A DNA stretch of 64,000 nt from Taibaiella helva (GTDB lineage: Bacteria; Bacteroidota; Bacteroidia; Chitinophagales; Chitinophagaceae): the NCBI RefSeq assembly GCF_003545695.1, contig NZ_QUZZ01000015.1:1-64000 (forward strand), written 5' to 3'. The translations under genes and the position numbers were made by a program. This document shows, in pieces, positions 44,770 to 53,341 of this stretch (position 1 is the first letter of the stretch; each line of letters starts with the position of its first letter). The notes below the pieces were generated by a model. The model saw only the letters and a list, made by a program, of their open reading frames with translations, ran no database searches and was not told where the DNA came from.

Positions 44770-45186
44770 ATGAGCGCAACTCAGATCACAGTTCAGAACG
44801 TTATCGCGGCAGACGCGGAAAAAGTATGGAATTATTATAACAGCCCCGAACACATCACCAAATGGAACTTTGCTTCAGACGACTGGCAATGTCCCCGTGC
44901 TGAGAATGATATGCGGCCGGGCGGTAAATACAGCGCCCGCATGGAGGCTAAGGACGGCAGCTGGGGATTTGACTTCGAAGCCGTGTACGATAAGGTAGAT
45001 GAGGGCAAAGAATTTACCTATACCATGGGCGATGGCAGGAAGGCCAATGTCGTGTTCAACGGCCAGGGCAGCCAGACTGAGGTTGTGGTGACCTTCGATG
45101 CGGAAGAACAGAACCCGGTGGACATGCAGAAGGGCGGCTGGCAGGCGATCCTCGATAATTTTAAGAAGTACACCGAATCGCATTAA
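44770..45186 (+). CDS. SRPBCC (AHSA1-like) protein
   Basis: 138 residues from the ATG at 44770 (MSATQITVQNVIAADAEKVWNYYNSPEHITKWN); an in-frame TTG at 44761 is weaker. Conserved strands include GGKYSARMEAKDGSWGFDFEA and the C-terminal helix GGWQAILDNFKKY. Third gene of the ArsR operon, 45 bp after the second, ending in a strong terminator. Confidence 0.85.
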   Translation: MSATQITVQNVIAADAEKVWNYYNSPEHITKWNFASDDWQCPRAENDMRPGGKYSARMEAKDGSWGFDFEAVYDKVDEGKEFTYTMGDGRKANVVFNGQGSQTEVVVTFDAEEQNPVDMQKGGWQAILDNFKKYTESH

Positions 45187-45215
45187 GGTCTGAAGAGCAT
45201 TAGATCTTATTCAAC

Positions 45216-45247
45216 GCAAAGCCGGGCAGCTATTTGCCCGGCTTTGC
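45216..45247 (+). terminator. Rho-independent terminator of the arsR-SRPBCC operon
   Basis: GCAAAGCCGGGCA/TGCCCGGCTTTGC, a 13-bp perfect stem with a 6-nt loop. Confidence 0.8.
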
Positions 45248-45492
45248 TGTACCTGAGCCTGTCTGCAAAGTGTTCATTTTTGTTTCATTGAGCGGACAGC
45301 TTTGCGTGCTACCGGGATAAAGCTACAGGAATATACCCACTTTCCTGTACCAACAGGGACTGATGGGGCAGCGGTCTTTGCGGGAAGAGCCGGATCGTAA
45401 TCCGTTCCGGGACAGCGTACCAACGGTCTATGTTCCTGAACAGAGCCAGCTATTGCTACATTTTTCCAAGCCATTCACTAAACCAACCCAAA
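45248..45492. other. Intergenic region after the arsR operon
   Basis: 245 bp before the beta-helix gene. One near-consensus -7 (TACATTTT, about 35 bp before the ATG) is the only signal; an upstream in-frame ATG at 45430 is rejected because it lacks a signal peptide. Confidence 0.4.
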
Positions 45493-47286
45493 ATGAAAAA
45501 GATCTACTTGATGATCGCTGTTGCGCTCGGCTTGCAGCCGGCGCAGGCACAAACCTCAATAACCAGCCCCACGGTCAGCGGCACCTGGACCTTATCGGGA
45601 TCGCCTTATCTTGTACGTACCGATCTTACGGTACCGGCCGGCAGCAAGCTGCGCATCGATCCCGGTGTGCAAGTGGTGGTCGACGGCCCTTACCTGATCA
45701 CGGTCAACGGCACCTTGCAGGCCAATGGCAATGCAACGCAGCGGATCAGCTTCAGCGTAAAGGATACTACAGGCTGGAGCAATTACCTGGCCTCTACCGG
45801 CGGCTGGCGGGGCATATACTTCAAAGCGGGCGGCAGCCTGGCCGATCCTTCCGTTCTGCGCTATTGCGATATCAGGGATATCAAGAGCACCGCTGCATTT
45901 GCCGAAGGTATCCGGATGGAACGCAGTATGAGCATTGTACATTGCCGGTTTACACACAACCGCGATATGCCGGCTGTGCGATTATTCTCCGAAGATCCGG
46001 CAGTCTCTATAACTGTCGACAGCTGTGATTTTGACGCTAATTATGGGCATACCATACTGGGCGGCTATGTGTTCATGTCTGAAACGGAAGGGATGTCCTA
46101 CTTCCGCAACAGCAAGATCCACAATACGGAGCGGGATGTTACGCCCATCTATACCAACGGTGGCAAGCTAACCGTAGCCGGCTGTGAGATTTTCGATAAC
46201 CCGGGGGGCGACCGGTTGGGTAAATCGGGAGGCGCTATGTTTATCGGCTGGACAGATGAGATCGTGATTAAAAACAATAAGATCCATCACAACGAAGGGG
46301 AACGTTCCGGGGCCTTGTTTATCCAGGAGCCCAAAGGCCCCGTGGATATCGACAACAATTTTTTCTGCAACAACTATGCCTGGGGAGCCAACCTGTGTGA
46401 CAACGGGGGCGGTGCGATCGAGATCCTGAGCACAAAATTCATGACCCGGATACGCAACAATGTTTTTGCCAACAATGCCTCGACCTATAAAGGTGGCGCT
46501 ATTAACCTGGAAGATGCCAGCGCTGTTATCACCAACAACACGATCATCAACAATACGGCGCGGCATCATGGCACCTCCATCCATATCGGCCCTGATGGCG
46601 GCGGTCCGCAGAAGAATGATACCTGCAAGGCCCTCATCCGGAATAATATTTTCCAGGGAAATACCGCACAGCTTTATAATACCAGCGAGGTCTACGCTGA
46701 AATGAAAGCCAGGATCACGTTTGACCATAATTTCATCAATACCGCTGTTGCCGATATGGTTAGCGGCGACCCGGGCATGGTGCACCTGCTGGGCGACACG
46801 ACATCGAACATCACCGGCAGTGACCCCGGGCTGCAGGCGCCGACCTTTGTACCCGGCGGAAGCGTTGATGCCACCGTCGCCAATTTTAACCTGAAGACCG
46901 TTTCAACCTGCATCAATAAAGGCGATACGCTCGAGTGTCATATGCTGGGTACGGACATTGCCGGCCATAGCCGTATAGCGCTGGGTAAAATCGACATCGG
47001 TGCTTATGAGCTCCAAAACACCACCACAGGTATAGGAGAGCGAGAGCTATCCCGCGGGATCGCCCTGGTAGGCTATCCCAATCCTGCTACTGATCGCATT
47101 ACGTTTAATCTGCCGGCCATTGGCGGTACTTTAAGGATCACCGATGCGACGGGAAAGATCCTGTCCAGCCGGGCAGCCGGGCAACGCGAAGCTTCTTTTT
47201 CGCTGAAATCCTTTGCTCCCGGTCTTTACTATGTGCAATGGTGGGATGAGACCCTGAAAGGAACAGCTTCCTTTGTACATCACTAA
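45493..47286 (+). CDS. T9SS type A right-handed beta-helix protein
   Basis: 597 residues from the ATG at 45493, start of the signal peptide MKKIYLMIAVALGLQPAQAQ. Repeated short coils with 'I.NN.I..N' spacing run from about 110 to 470 (EIVIKNNKIHHNEGERSG, RIRNNVFANNASTYKGGAINLED, VITNNTIINNTARHHG), typical of the parallel beta-helix of pectate lyase-like and right-handed helix proteins. A type A sorting domain closes it (GYPNPATDRITF to LYYVQWWD). Whether it cleaves polysaccharide is open; no catalytic triad was identified. Confidence 0.85.
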   Translation: MKKIYLMIAVALGLQPAQAQTSITSPTVSGTWTLSGSPYLVRTDLTVPAGSKLRIDPGVQVVVDGPYLITVNGTLQANGNATQRISFSVKDTTGWSNYLASTGGWRGIYFKAGGSLADPSVLRYCDIRDIKSTAAFAEGIRMERSMSIVHCRFTHNRDMPAVRLFSEDPAVSITVDSCDFDANYGHTILGGYVFMSETEGMSYFRNSKIHNTERDVTPIYTNGGKLTVAGCEIFDNPGGDRLGKSGGAMFIGWTDEIVIKNNKIHHNEGERSGALFIQEPKGPVDIDNNFFCNNYAWGANLCDNGGGAIEILSTKFMTRIRNNVFANNASTYKGGAINLEDASAVITNNTIINNTARHHGTSIHIGPDGGGPQKNDTCKALIRNNIFQGNTAQLYNTSEVYAEMKARITFDHNFINTAVADMVSGDPGMVHLLGDTTSNITGSDPGLQAPTFVPGGSVDATVANFNLKTVSTCINKGDTLECHMLGTDIAGHSRIALGKIDIGAYELQNTTTGIGERELSRGIALVGYPNPATDRITFNLPAIGGTLRITDATGKILSSRAAGQREASFSLKSFAPGLYYVQWWDETLKGTASFVHH

Positions 47287-47306
47287 GCCTCATCACAGCT
47301 GGTCTG

Positions 47307-47367
47307 CCGCCTGGTCTTCTTGATAAAGCAAGGAATATTCCTTTCTTTTGCAAAAAAGACCAGGCGG
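47307..47367. promoter_or_regulatory. Nested palindrome upstream of the TetR gene
   Basis: Outer arms CCGCCTGGTCTT (47307-47318) and AAGACCAGGCGG (47356-47367) share a centre with AAGGAATATTCCTT (47330-47343). It begins 20 bp after the beta-helix stop and ends 8 bp before the TetR ATG, so it could be a terminator, an operator or both. Confidence 0.5.
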
Positions 47368-47375
47368 TATCTTTT

Positions 47376-47966
47376 ATGAAAAAAGCAGCGGCGACACGGC
47401 GCGATATTTTGCAGAAAGCTTTCGGGCTGATCTATACGAAGGGCTATCAGACCACCAGCATCGACGATATACTGGCGACCACGCAGGTAACCAAAGGTGC
47501 TTTCTATTATCATTTCCGGAATAAGGATGAAATGGGGCTGGCTATTATCGAAGAGATCATGAAGCCTGCCCTGACTGAAGGCCTGATAGAGCCGTTGCTC
47601 CGGCAGCCCGACCCGCTGAAGGCCATCTATGATATGATGTATGGGCTGTTGATGAAGAACGATTTTCTCAAAGTGGAATATGGCTGTCCGGCAGCCAATC
47701 TTACACAGGAGATGACACCCTGGAACGAGGATTTCAGCAAGGCCCTGGAGGAGCTGACGCAGCAGTGGCAAAAGGTTATGAGCGCTGCTATCGAAAAAGG
47801 AAAAAAAGGTGGTCTGGTGCGGAAAGACGTGCATGCAAAGCAGGTCACTTTATTCGTGATGTCCGGCTACTGGGGTATCCGCAATTTCGGGAAGCTGGAA
47901 AACAGCAAGTCGGTTTATCTTCCTTTCCTGAAAGCGCTGAAGCAATACCTCGATGCGCTCCGCTAA
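47376..47966 (+). CDS. TetR/AcrR-family repressor
   Basis: 196 residues. N-terminal HTH (about 8-60): ATRRDILQKAFGLIYTKGYQTTSIDDILATTQVTKGAFYYHFRNKDEMG. The C-terminal ligand-binding domain has YGCPAANLTQEMTPWNEDF, typical of the subgroup with a TetR_C_13-like domain. It probably controls the three-gene operon downstream, which starts behind a TetR-type 36-bp palindrome; the ligand is unknown. Confidence 0.88.
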   Translation: MKKAAATRRDILQKAFGLIYTKGYQTTSIDDILATTQVTKGAFYYHFRNKDEMGLAIIEEIMKPALTEGLIEPLLRQPDPLKAIYDMMYGLLMKNDFLKVEYGCPAANLTQEMTPWNEDFSKALEELTQQWQKVMSAAIEKGKKGGLVRKDVHAKQVTLFVMSGYWGIRNFGKLENSKSVYLPFLKALKQYLDALR

Positions 47967-47987
47967 ACGCTTCGTTACAAAACCGTA

Positions 47988-48021
47988 AAAAACTGCAGCC
48001 AAAGACCTGGCTGCAGTTTTT
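47988..48021 (+). terminator. Rho-independent terminator of the TetR gene
   Basis: AAAAACTGCAGCC/GGCTGCAGTTTTT, 13-bp perfect stem, 8-nt loop, then T residues. Confidence 0.8.
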
Positions 48022-48023
48022 TT

Positions 48024-48067
48024 AAAACAAAAACATACCGACTAGTATGTTTTTGTTTTACCTTTGC
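48024..48067 (+). promoter_or_regulatory. TetR-type operator and promoter
   Basis: Perfect 15-bp inverted repeat (48024-48038 and 48045-48059) whose inner core is ACATAC-CGACTA-GTATGT. It abuts the -7 element TACCTTTGC at 48059-48067, 19 bp before the ATG at 48086. Confidence 0.75.
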
Positions 48068-48085
48068 TCCGCAAGTTTTTTACTC

Positions 48086-48544
48086 ATGTACCAGGCGCTT
48101 ATTTTTTACCATTCCATTATACGCTGGCTCGTACTGATCGCCTTACTCTACGCGGTTTGCAGGGCTTCCAGAGGCTACAGGAGCAACCGATCTTTTACCC
48201 CTACCGACAATGCCGTACGGCACTGGACGGCCACGGTAGCCCATATCCAGCTGGTGATCGGCATGCTGCTGTATATACGCAGCCCTATCGTGCAGTATTT
48301 CTGGAAGCACTTTGATGAAGCAAAGAAAAACCCGGACACCTTATTCTTTGGTACAATCCATATCCTGCTCATGCTTACTGCTATTGCAATCATTACTGCT
48401 GGATCGGCATTAACGAAACGAAGACCGGCAGGCAGAGGACAGTTCCGCACCATGCTGGCCTGGTATTCGCTGGCTCTTTTCATCATACTCCTGGCCATTC
48501 CCTGGCCTTTTTCTCCACTGGCCTACCGGCCTTATCTCCGATAG
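48086..48544 (+). CDS. Four-helix membrane protein (cytochrome b-like)
   Basis: 152 residues from the ATG at 48086 (MYQALIFYHSIIRWLVLIALLYAV); the longer frame from 48047 starts inside the operator. Four membrane helices: about 8-27, 50-66, 85-106 and 124-141. Two are preceded or capped by histidines (FYHSIIRW, HIQLVIGM, IHILLML), as in small b-type cytochromes annotated in Bacteroidota. Haem binding is inferred. First gene of the TetR-flanked operon. Confidence 0.65.
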   Translation: MYQALIFYHSIIRWLVLIALLYAVCRASRGYRSNRSFTPTDNAVRHWTATVAHIQLVIGMLLYIRSPIVQYFWKHFDEAKKNPDTLFFGTIHILLMLTAIAIITAGSALTKRRPAGRGQFRTMLAWYSLALFIILLAIPWPFSPLAYRPYLR

Positions 48545-48546
48545 TA

Positions 48547-48849
48547 ATGCTCTATCTATTCGAAACCAAAATCGGCAGGCTGCGTCTTGTCGGCTTCCTG
48601 GAAGGCCTTTCCTTATTGGCCTTGGTCTTTATTGCCCTGCCCTTAAAGTACGGCTGCTCCGACCCGCGGCTGACCCAGGCGCTGGGACCGGTACACGGCG
48701 TCTTCTTCCTGCTTTTTGTGTTCAATACCCTGAGTATGGGCGTGGAGCAGGGTTGGCGTTTCCGCTCGGTAACCTGGAAGGTACTCCTGGCCTGTATTAT
48801 TCCTTTCGGTACTTTTTACATCGACAAAAAGATCCTGCGCAAATTATGA
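48547..48849 (+). CDS. DUF3817-family membrane protein
   Basis: 100 residues, three membrane helices. GRLRLVGFLEGLSLLALVFIALPLKY, GPVHGVFFLLFVFN and PFGTFYIDKKIL match DUF3817 from end to end. Starts 2 bp after the upstream stop and overlaps the next gene's ATG by 4 bp (ATGA), so all three are translated together. Confidence 0.88.
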   Translation: MLYLFETKIGRLRLVGFLEGLSLLALVFIALPLKYGCSDPRLTQALGPVHGVFFLLFVFNTLSMGVEQGWRFRSVTWKVLLACIIPFGTFYIDKKILRKL

Positions 48850-49214
48850 AGACCATGTTTCTTTCTGTGGGTATCGTCCTGCTGATCTATATCGCTTACC
48901 GTACTTATCGTTTTGTAAAGCTCGACAAAGGCCTGGAAGCAAAGATCGCTGCCGGCGCCGTGATCCTCGATGTGCGCACTAAAAGCGAGTTTGCGACCGG
49001 TCACATTGCCGGGGCGGTTAATATTTCCCTGGGAACGATACGCGAGCGCTATACGATGCTGGATACAGGTAAGACTTATATCACCTGCTGCTCGCATGGC
49101 CTGCGCAGCGTGAAGGTACAGCAGCTCCTGGAGGCGCGGGGCTTCAGGCATGTTTATAATGGCGGAGCCTGGACCGACCTGGAACAGGTTGTGCTGAAGG
49201 TGCGGGGAAGATAG
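48846..49214 (+). CDS. Membrane-anchored rhodanese-like sulfurtransferase
   Basis: 122 residues from the ATG at 48846, which overlaps the DUF3817 stop. An N-terminal anchor helix (about 4-19) precedes a single rhodanese domain: ILDVRTKSEFATGHIAGAVNISL, then YITCCSHGLRS, where the second Cys fits the active-site loop CxxGxR. It transfers sulfane sulfur to thiols or cyanide, at the membrane. Co-expression with a cytochrome-like and a DUF3817 protein under a TetR suggests a thiol or electrophile stress response (inference). Confidence 0.85.
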   Translation: MKTMFLSVGIVLLIYIAYRTYRFVKLDKGLEAKIAAGAVILDVRTKSEFATGHIAGAVNISLGTIRERYTMLDTGKTYITCCSHGLRSVKVQQLLEARGFRHVYNGGAWTDLEQVVLKVRGR

Positions 49215-49225
49215 CGTTGCAGTGC

Positions 49226-50092
49226 CTAGCGCCAGCGTTTACCGAGGGTAAGGCCCACGAAGAAGGCGGCCTGGTAAGGATAGGCCTTGCGTTCGGCCAT
49301 GATCTCGATACGGGAAGTGTAGAACGCCGCATTGCCGCCGATGACGATGGCCTTTACAAAGGCTTTCGGCTTTTCCGGCTCTATAACAAAGGCCAGCTCG
49401 GCAAGGAGGCCCGGACAGTACCGGATCTCACCCAATCCCTTGCTCCATTTGCCCCGGCCCCGGATAAAGCCGGGCTGCAGGAAGTGGTCGCTGTTGCCGC
49501 TGCTGTAGCGTTCTGTCTGGATATGGGCCTGTGGCTCCGGTACATAGTCGACATAAATAAGGTTGAGGTAATAAGGCTTCAGGAGTGCCAGCGCTGGCCC
49601 GCCGGAATAGCGCAGGCTTACCGACAGGTTGCCGTCGAGCAGGGCAGGGAAGAGCATTTGCTCTCTGCCGTAAGCCAGCTGCAGGGTGTAAGCATTATTG
49701 ATCTTGCCGAAAATATAAGCAGTTCTTTTGCCCAGGCCGGGATAGAGGTCGCGGGTCTGCTCCTGCTTAGCCTCCTTCTCGTGCCTGATCTCGGAAAAAT
49801 GAAGCTGCCAAAGGACTTTATTGCCGGGACTTTTCTGGTGGAGATAGCAAAGCCCTGTGCTCCAGCCGTTGGTGTTGAGCCTTCCCGACAGGGACAACGC
49901 ATGGTTAAAATCAGGATCCAGGCCCCATTCCGCTATGTGCTGCTTCCATTGTTTCAGGCGGCTGATCTTCTTTTCACCCTTCTCTTTTACCTGCTCCAGC
50001 TTTTCTTTACCCCCTTCCCATACCTGCTGCGCCCGGCCGGCGGGACAGCAGGATAGCATCAGAATAAGAATAAGTTCTATATTTTTTTTCAT
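49226..50092 (-). CDS. Exported outer-membrane-type protein
   Basis: 288 residues from the ATG at 50092 (MKKNIELILILMLSCCPAGRAQ signal). After a charged helix (EKLEQVKEKGEKKISRLKQW), the body alternates aromatic strands (TAYIFGKINNAYTLQLAYG, NLSVSLRYSGGPALALL, AFFVGLTLGKRWR) and ends in an aromatic-basic tail, as in outer membrane beta-barrels. Function unknown; no homolog recognised. The large plus-strand operon begins divergently 69 bp away. Confidence 0.6.
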   Translation of the reverse strand: MKKNIELILILMLSCCPAGRAQQVWEGGKEKLEQVKEKGEKKISRLKQWKQHIAEWGLDPDFNHALSLSGRLNTNGWSTGLCYLHQKSPGNKVLWQLHFSEIRHEKEAKQEQTRDLYPGLGKRTAYIFGKINNAYTLQLAYGREQMLFPALLDGNLSVSLRYSGGPALALLKPYYLNLIYVDYVPEPQAHIQTERYSSGNSDHFLQPGFIRGRGKWSKGLGEIRYCPGLLAELAFVIEPEKPKAFVKAIVIGGNAAFYTSRIEIMAERKAYPYQAAFFVGLTLGKRWR

Positions 50093-50161
50093 GGGGATAA
50101 AAAAACACTGCAATGTTACAGGTTTCTGAATAAATTATTGATTTTTGCAGCGCCCGTTACC

Positions 50162-53100
50162 ATGACACCCCAATCACGACATTGCTCCGGCGGACTTATT
50201 ACCTATCTGCTGATAGGAGTACTGCTGCTACCTCTTGTCCTGGGAGCACAGCAACCCGCCGTCTATAACCGCTTTCAGTACCATCATTATTCCTGGAAGA
50301 CGCTGCATACACCGGCTTCCCATCTCTATTTTCCCAAAGGATACGACAGCCTGGCCAGCTTTGCCTCGGTACAGCTACCCGATATTATGACTACGGTAAA
50401 GCAGGAAATGGGTGTGCCGGTCAAAGGCATTCCCAACCTGGTTATTTATCCCTCGACGGATCAGCTGTACGAGTCCAATATAGGCTTGTACAGCCAGCAA
50501 CAGCAAACCTTTCCTACTATTCAAATGAAAGGGAATCGCGTGGTGCTGGCCTTCGGCGGTTCCTACGAACAATTCAGGCGGCAGCTGAAGGAAGCCTGGG
50601 TCAACCTTACCTGGGAAGAGCAGCTGCAGGGCGACATGACCGACCAGCTCAACACCCCTCAGCCACCAATACCGGCCTGGTTCCGGCTGGGCATGACCGG
50701 CTATTTTGCTGCCGGCTGGAGCGCGGAAGAAGAAACGAAACTATACTACTATCTGCGTTATCTTTTTAGAGACAACGCCCCTTTTGTGGAAGCGGCGCCC
50801 GGTGGCGGCAAGGCCTTCTGCTATTTCATGGAGCAACGTTATGGAGAACATGCTGCTCTGCAGGTATTTTTCCAGCTGAAGCAAAAGAAGAGCCTTGCCC
50901 GTTCGCTGCGGCTGGTCACGAAGCGCAGCATGGATACCTTGCTGGTACAATGCGAACGTTATTACAGGGAACGTTATGCTGCCGTATCGGGATCACTTTA
51001 TCGTAAGGTGCCGGAACCCGGAGCGGAGCCGGATTCTTTGGGCCGCTTTTGCTGGCGCGACAGCCTGCCGGCCGACACGATGCCCTTGTACCTGGAGCAA
51101 CGCTTTAACGCGAAGCTGTTGTCGCTGGCCCGGAACGATGCTGATGGCTACCTTTATTTTGTACTGCAGCGGGATAACCGGCGGGAGGCGTACAGCCTGC
51201 GCTTTGCGCAACTCGGGGATCGCCGCTATCATCCCAGGCCCTTCCTGTCTTACCTGCTGCCACCCTGGCTGAATGATGGCGGTAATGATCCTTACCCGGT
51301 GATCTGCTGGCCTGTGGTGCGCAGCGACATTAGCGTGGTGATGCCGGACAAAGGCAGGCTGCTGCTGAAGGTGTTCCGGCCCGACGGCACGTTTAAAGAC
51401 AGCCGCACTTTATATGGTGTGGATGGTGTAAGCAGCCTGTTCCCTTACGATAACAATAAATGGCTGCTGGCGGCTTCGCGCAGAGGGCGCAGCGACATCG
51501 TGATCTTCGACGGACAGCGGTTGCGCTATGAGCCGCTCACATCGGGCCTCGCAGAGCATATCCAGCTTGCAGTAAGTGAATACGGCGGGAGGACACGTAT
51601 AGCCTACCGCTCGGGCTACCCGCCCGATAGCCTTTTTCACAAGGATACGGCTGTAAGGGCCTACGGTGTTTATGAGCAAATGATCCATAGTCCGAAAATG
51701 GCCGAGGGGAACAAGGGCCTGCTTATCCTGAAGGATACCGGCTACCTGCGCCGGGAGCGGCCGGTATATGCGGGAGACGGAGTCCTGTATACAGGCAGCA
51801 ACTGCACAGGCGTGTTTGCTATGGATCCTGCCCATGAACGATGTATGGGAGGGACTACTGCGAATGAGGCGCCCTGGCTGAAGGACTACCTTAGCGCTCT
51901 GGCACGTAAAGACAGTATCGATGCCCTCTTACGAAAAGCCAAGGCTGCGGAAACGCCTTCCCTGCTGCGCGGCATCCTGAGTCCGGGCGAGGACCCCGGG
52001 CTGGCAGGCCGGCAAAGGGACAGCCTGCGCAGGGTGCTCGCCTACAGCCGCAAAAAGGTAAAGCCTTACCTGCTGCAGCTCTACGGCGCCTATTTTTCGG
52101 CGCAGATCAACAACGACTATTACATCAACCGTTATCAGCCGTTCCAGGCCTATCTGGGCACCTTTAAATTTCCTTCCGTGGGGGCGATGGCCAGCGGCGG
52201 CTTCAGCGACCTGTTTGAGAACCATCATTTCAATATCGGCTACCGGCTGCCGGCCGGAACGGAGGGCAGCGACTTTTTCGTGCGCTATGAGAACACGGCG
52301 CGCAAGCTCGACTGGCATGTCCTGTTTTTCCGCAAGGTGGAAAGCCTGGAGCCCGATCCCGGCCGCGACTGGAAAGACAAGCAGGGCTTTCCTTACCCAC
52401 AGGCAGCTAAGGTAAAGACGCATTATTACGAACTCGGCTTTCATTATCCCCTGCATTACGACTGGTCGCTGGACTTCAATACGGCGGCCCGGCGCGACCG
52501 TACCGTCTTCCTGGCCACAGACCATTACAGCCTCAACTTCGAAGCCCTGCAATCGTGGTGGAGCATCAGCAGCCTCGCGCTGCAGGTGAAGAAGCTGCAG
52601 CCGACGGTACCTTTCCTGTACAAAGGCTGGGAAGGTAAAATGCTTGTTGATGGTATGGCTTCTACCGGCAAGCAGTCGACATTGCTATACGGGTTGCGCA
52701 GCCAGCTGGCCTGGCATCAGCCGCTCGTCAGCCACATTACCCTGGTGCTTCAGGCGCAGGCCGGCTACAGTGGCGGACAGAGCCATATCCTGTACAACTT
52801 CGGCGGATTGGACAACAACATCGTACCACGGGCAGATACATCGGTGCGCTTTCCGCAGCAGTCGTCCTATGCTTTCCAGTCGCTCATTACCCCCCTGCGG
52901 GGATATGAGCAGAACAGCCTTTACGGGAGTCGCTTTGCCCTGATGAACGCCGATCTGTATGTCCCCCTGTTCCGGAACCTGGTCCCGCTGCGTACCGGTA
53001 TCAGCGCGGTGTACAACCTGCAGCTGGGCTTATTTGCCGATATCGCGGCAGTGTCTTCCGATAAGACTTTGCCGGCTGTAAGCAGCCCTAAATACGCTTA

Positions 53101-53212
53101 TGGCTTCAGTGCCAGGACGCTGCTGGCCGGTTATCCCCTGCGCTTCGATATGGCCTGGCCGGGCAGCTTCGGTAAGCAGCCCGTATGGTACCTGTCGATG
53201 ACAATCAAATAA
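50162..53212 (+). CDS. Large secreted protein: inactive peptidase-like head, propeller, outer-membrane barrel
   Basis: 1016 residues from the ATG at 50162 (MTPQSRHCSGGLITYLLIGVLLL, signal); an ATG at 50138 adds eight residues. Residues 30-260 resemble a peptidase_MA-type gluzincin head with IPAWFRLGMTGYFAAG (171-183) in place of 'P.WL.EG.A.Y', while the expected HExxH region reads QLKEAWVNL (about 141-147), so the zinc site is lost. A TolB-like propeller spans about 300-560. The rest is a strand-rich barrel with aromatic alternation, ending VWYLSMTIK. Probably an outer membrane assembly or transport component. It starts the Rhs locus; its relation to the toxin is by position only. Confidence 0.6.
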   Translation: MTPQSRHCSGGLITYLLIGVLLLPLVLGAQQPAVYNRFQYHHYSWKTLHTPASHLYFPKGYDSLASFASVQLPDIMTTVKQEMGVPVKGIPNLVIYPSTDQLYESNIGLYSQQQQTFPTIQMKGNRVVLAFGGSYEQFRRQLKEAWVNLTWEEQLQGDMTDQLNTPQPPIPAWFRLGMTGYFAAGWSAEEETKLYYYLRYLFRDNAPFVEAAPGGGKAFCYFMEQRYGEHAALQVFFQLKQKKSLARSLRLVTKRSMDTLLVQCERYYRERYAAVSGSLYRKVPEPGAEPDSLGRFCWRDSLPADTMPLYLEQRFNAKLLSLARNDADGYLYFVLQRDNRREAYSLRFAQLGDRRYHPRPFLSYLLPPWLNDGGNDPYPVICWPVVRSDISVVMPDKGRLLLKVFRPDGTFKDSRTLYGVDGVSSLFPYDNNKWLLAASRRGRSDIVIFDGQRLRYEPLTSGLAEHIQLAVSEYGGRTRIAYRSGYPPDSLFHKDTAVRAYGVYEQMIHSPKMAEGNKGLLILKDTGYLRRERPVYAGDGVLYTGSNCTGVFAMDPAHERCMGGTTANEAPWLKDYLSALARKDSIDALLRKAKAAETPSLLRGILSPGEDPGLAGRQRDSLRRVLAYSRKKVKPYLLQLYGAYFSAQINNDYYINRYQPFQAYLGTFKFPSVGAMASGGFSDLFENHHFNIGYRLPAGTEGSDFFVRYENTARKLDWHVLFFRKVESLEPDPGRDWKDKQGFPYPQAAKVKTHYYELGFHYPLHYDWSLDFNTAARRDRTVFLATDHYSLNFEALQSWWSISSLALQVKKLQPTVPFLYKGWEGKMLVDGMASTGKQSTLLYGLRSQLAWHQPLVSHITLVLQAQAGYSGGQSHILYNFGGLDNNIVPRADTSVRFPQQSSYAFQSLITPLRGYEQNSLYGSRFALMNADLYVPLFRNLVPLRTGISAVYNLQLGLFADIAAVSSDKTLPAVSSPKYAYGFSARTLLAGYPLRFDMAWPGSFGKQPVWYLSMTIK

Positions 53213-53341
53213 TATTTGTATTTTATAACTAAAAAATATCTTTAATTTTTTTTAGTATTAAAAATTATGGCTAATTTCCCGTTGTCATTTCTGGTTCGGT
53301 TTGCTGTCATGAAGCAAGCCGGACAGTGGCTAAATGATTTT

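Noticed and set aside
48047-48085. Upstream ATG for the cytochrome-like protein
   Set aside because: It falls inside the TetR operator and before the -7 element.
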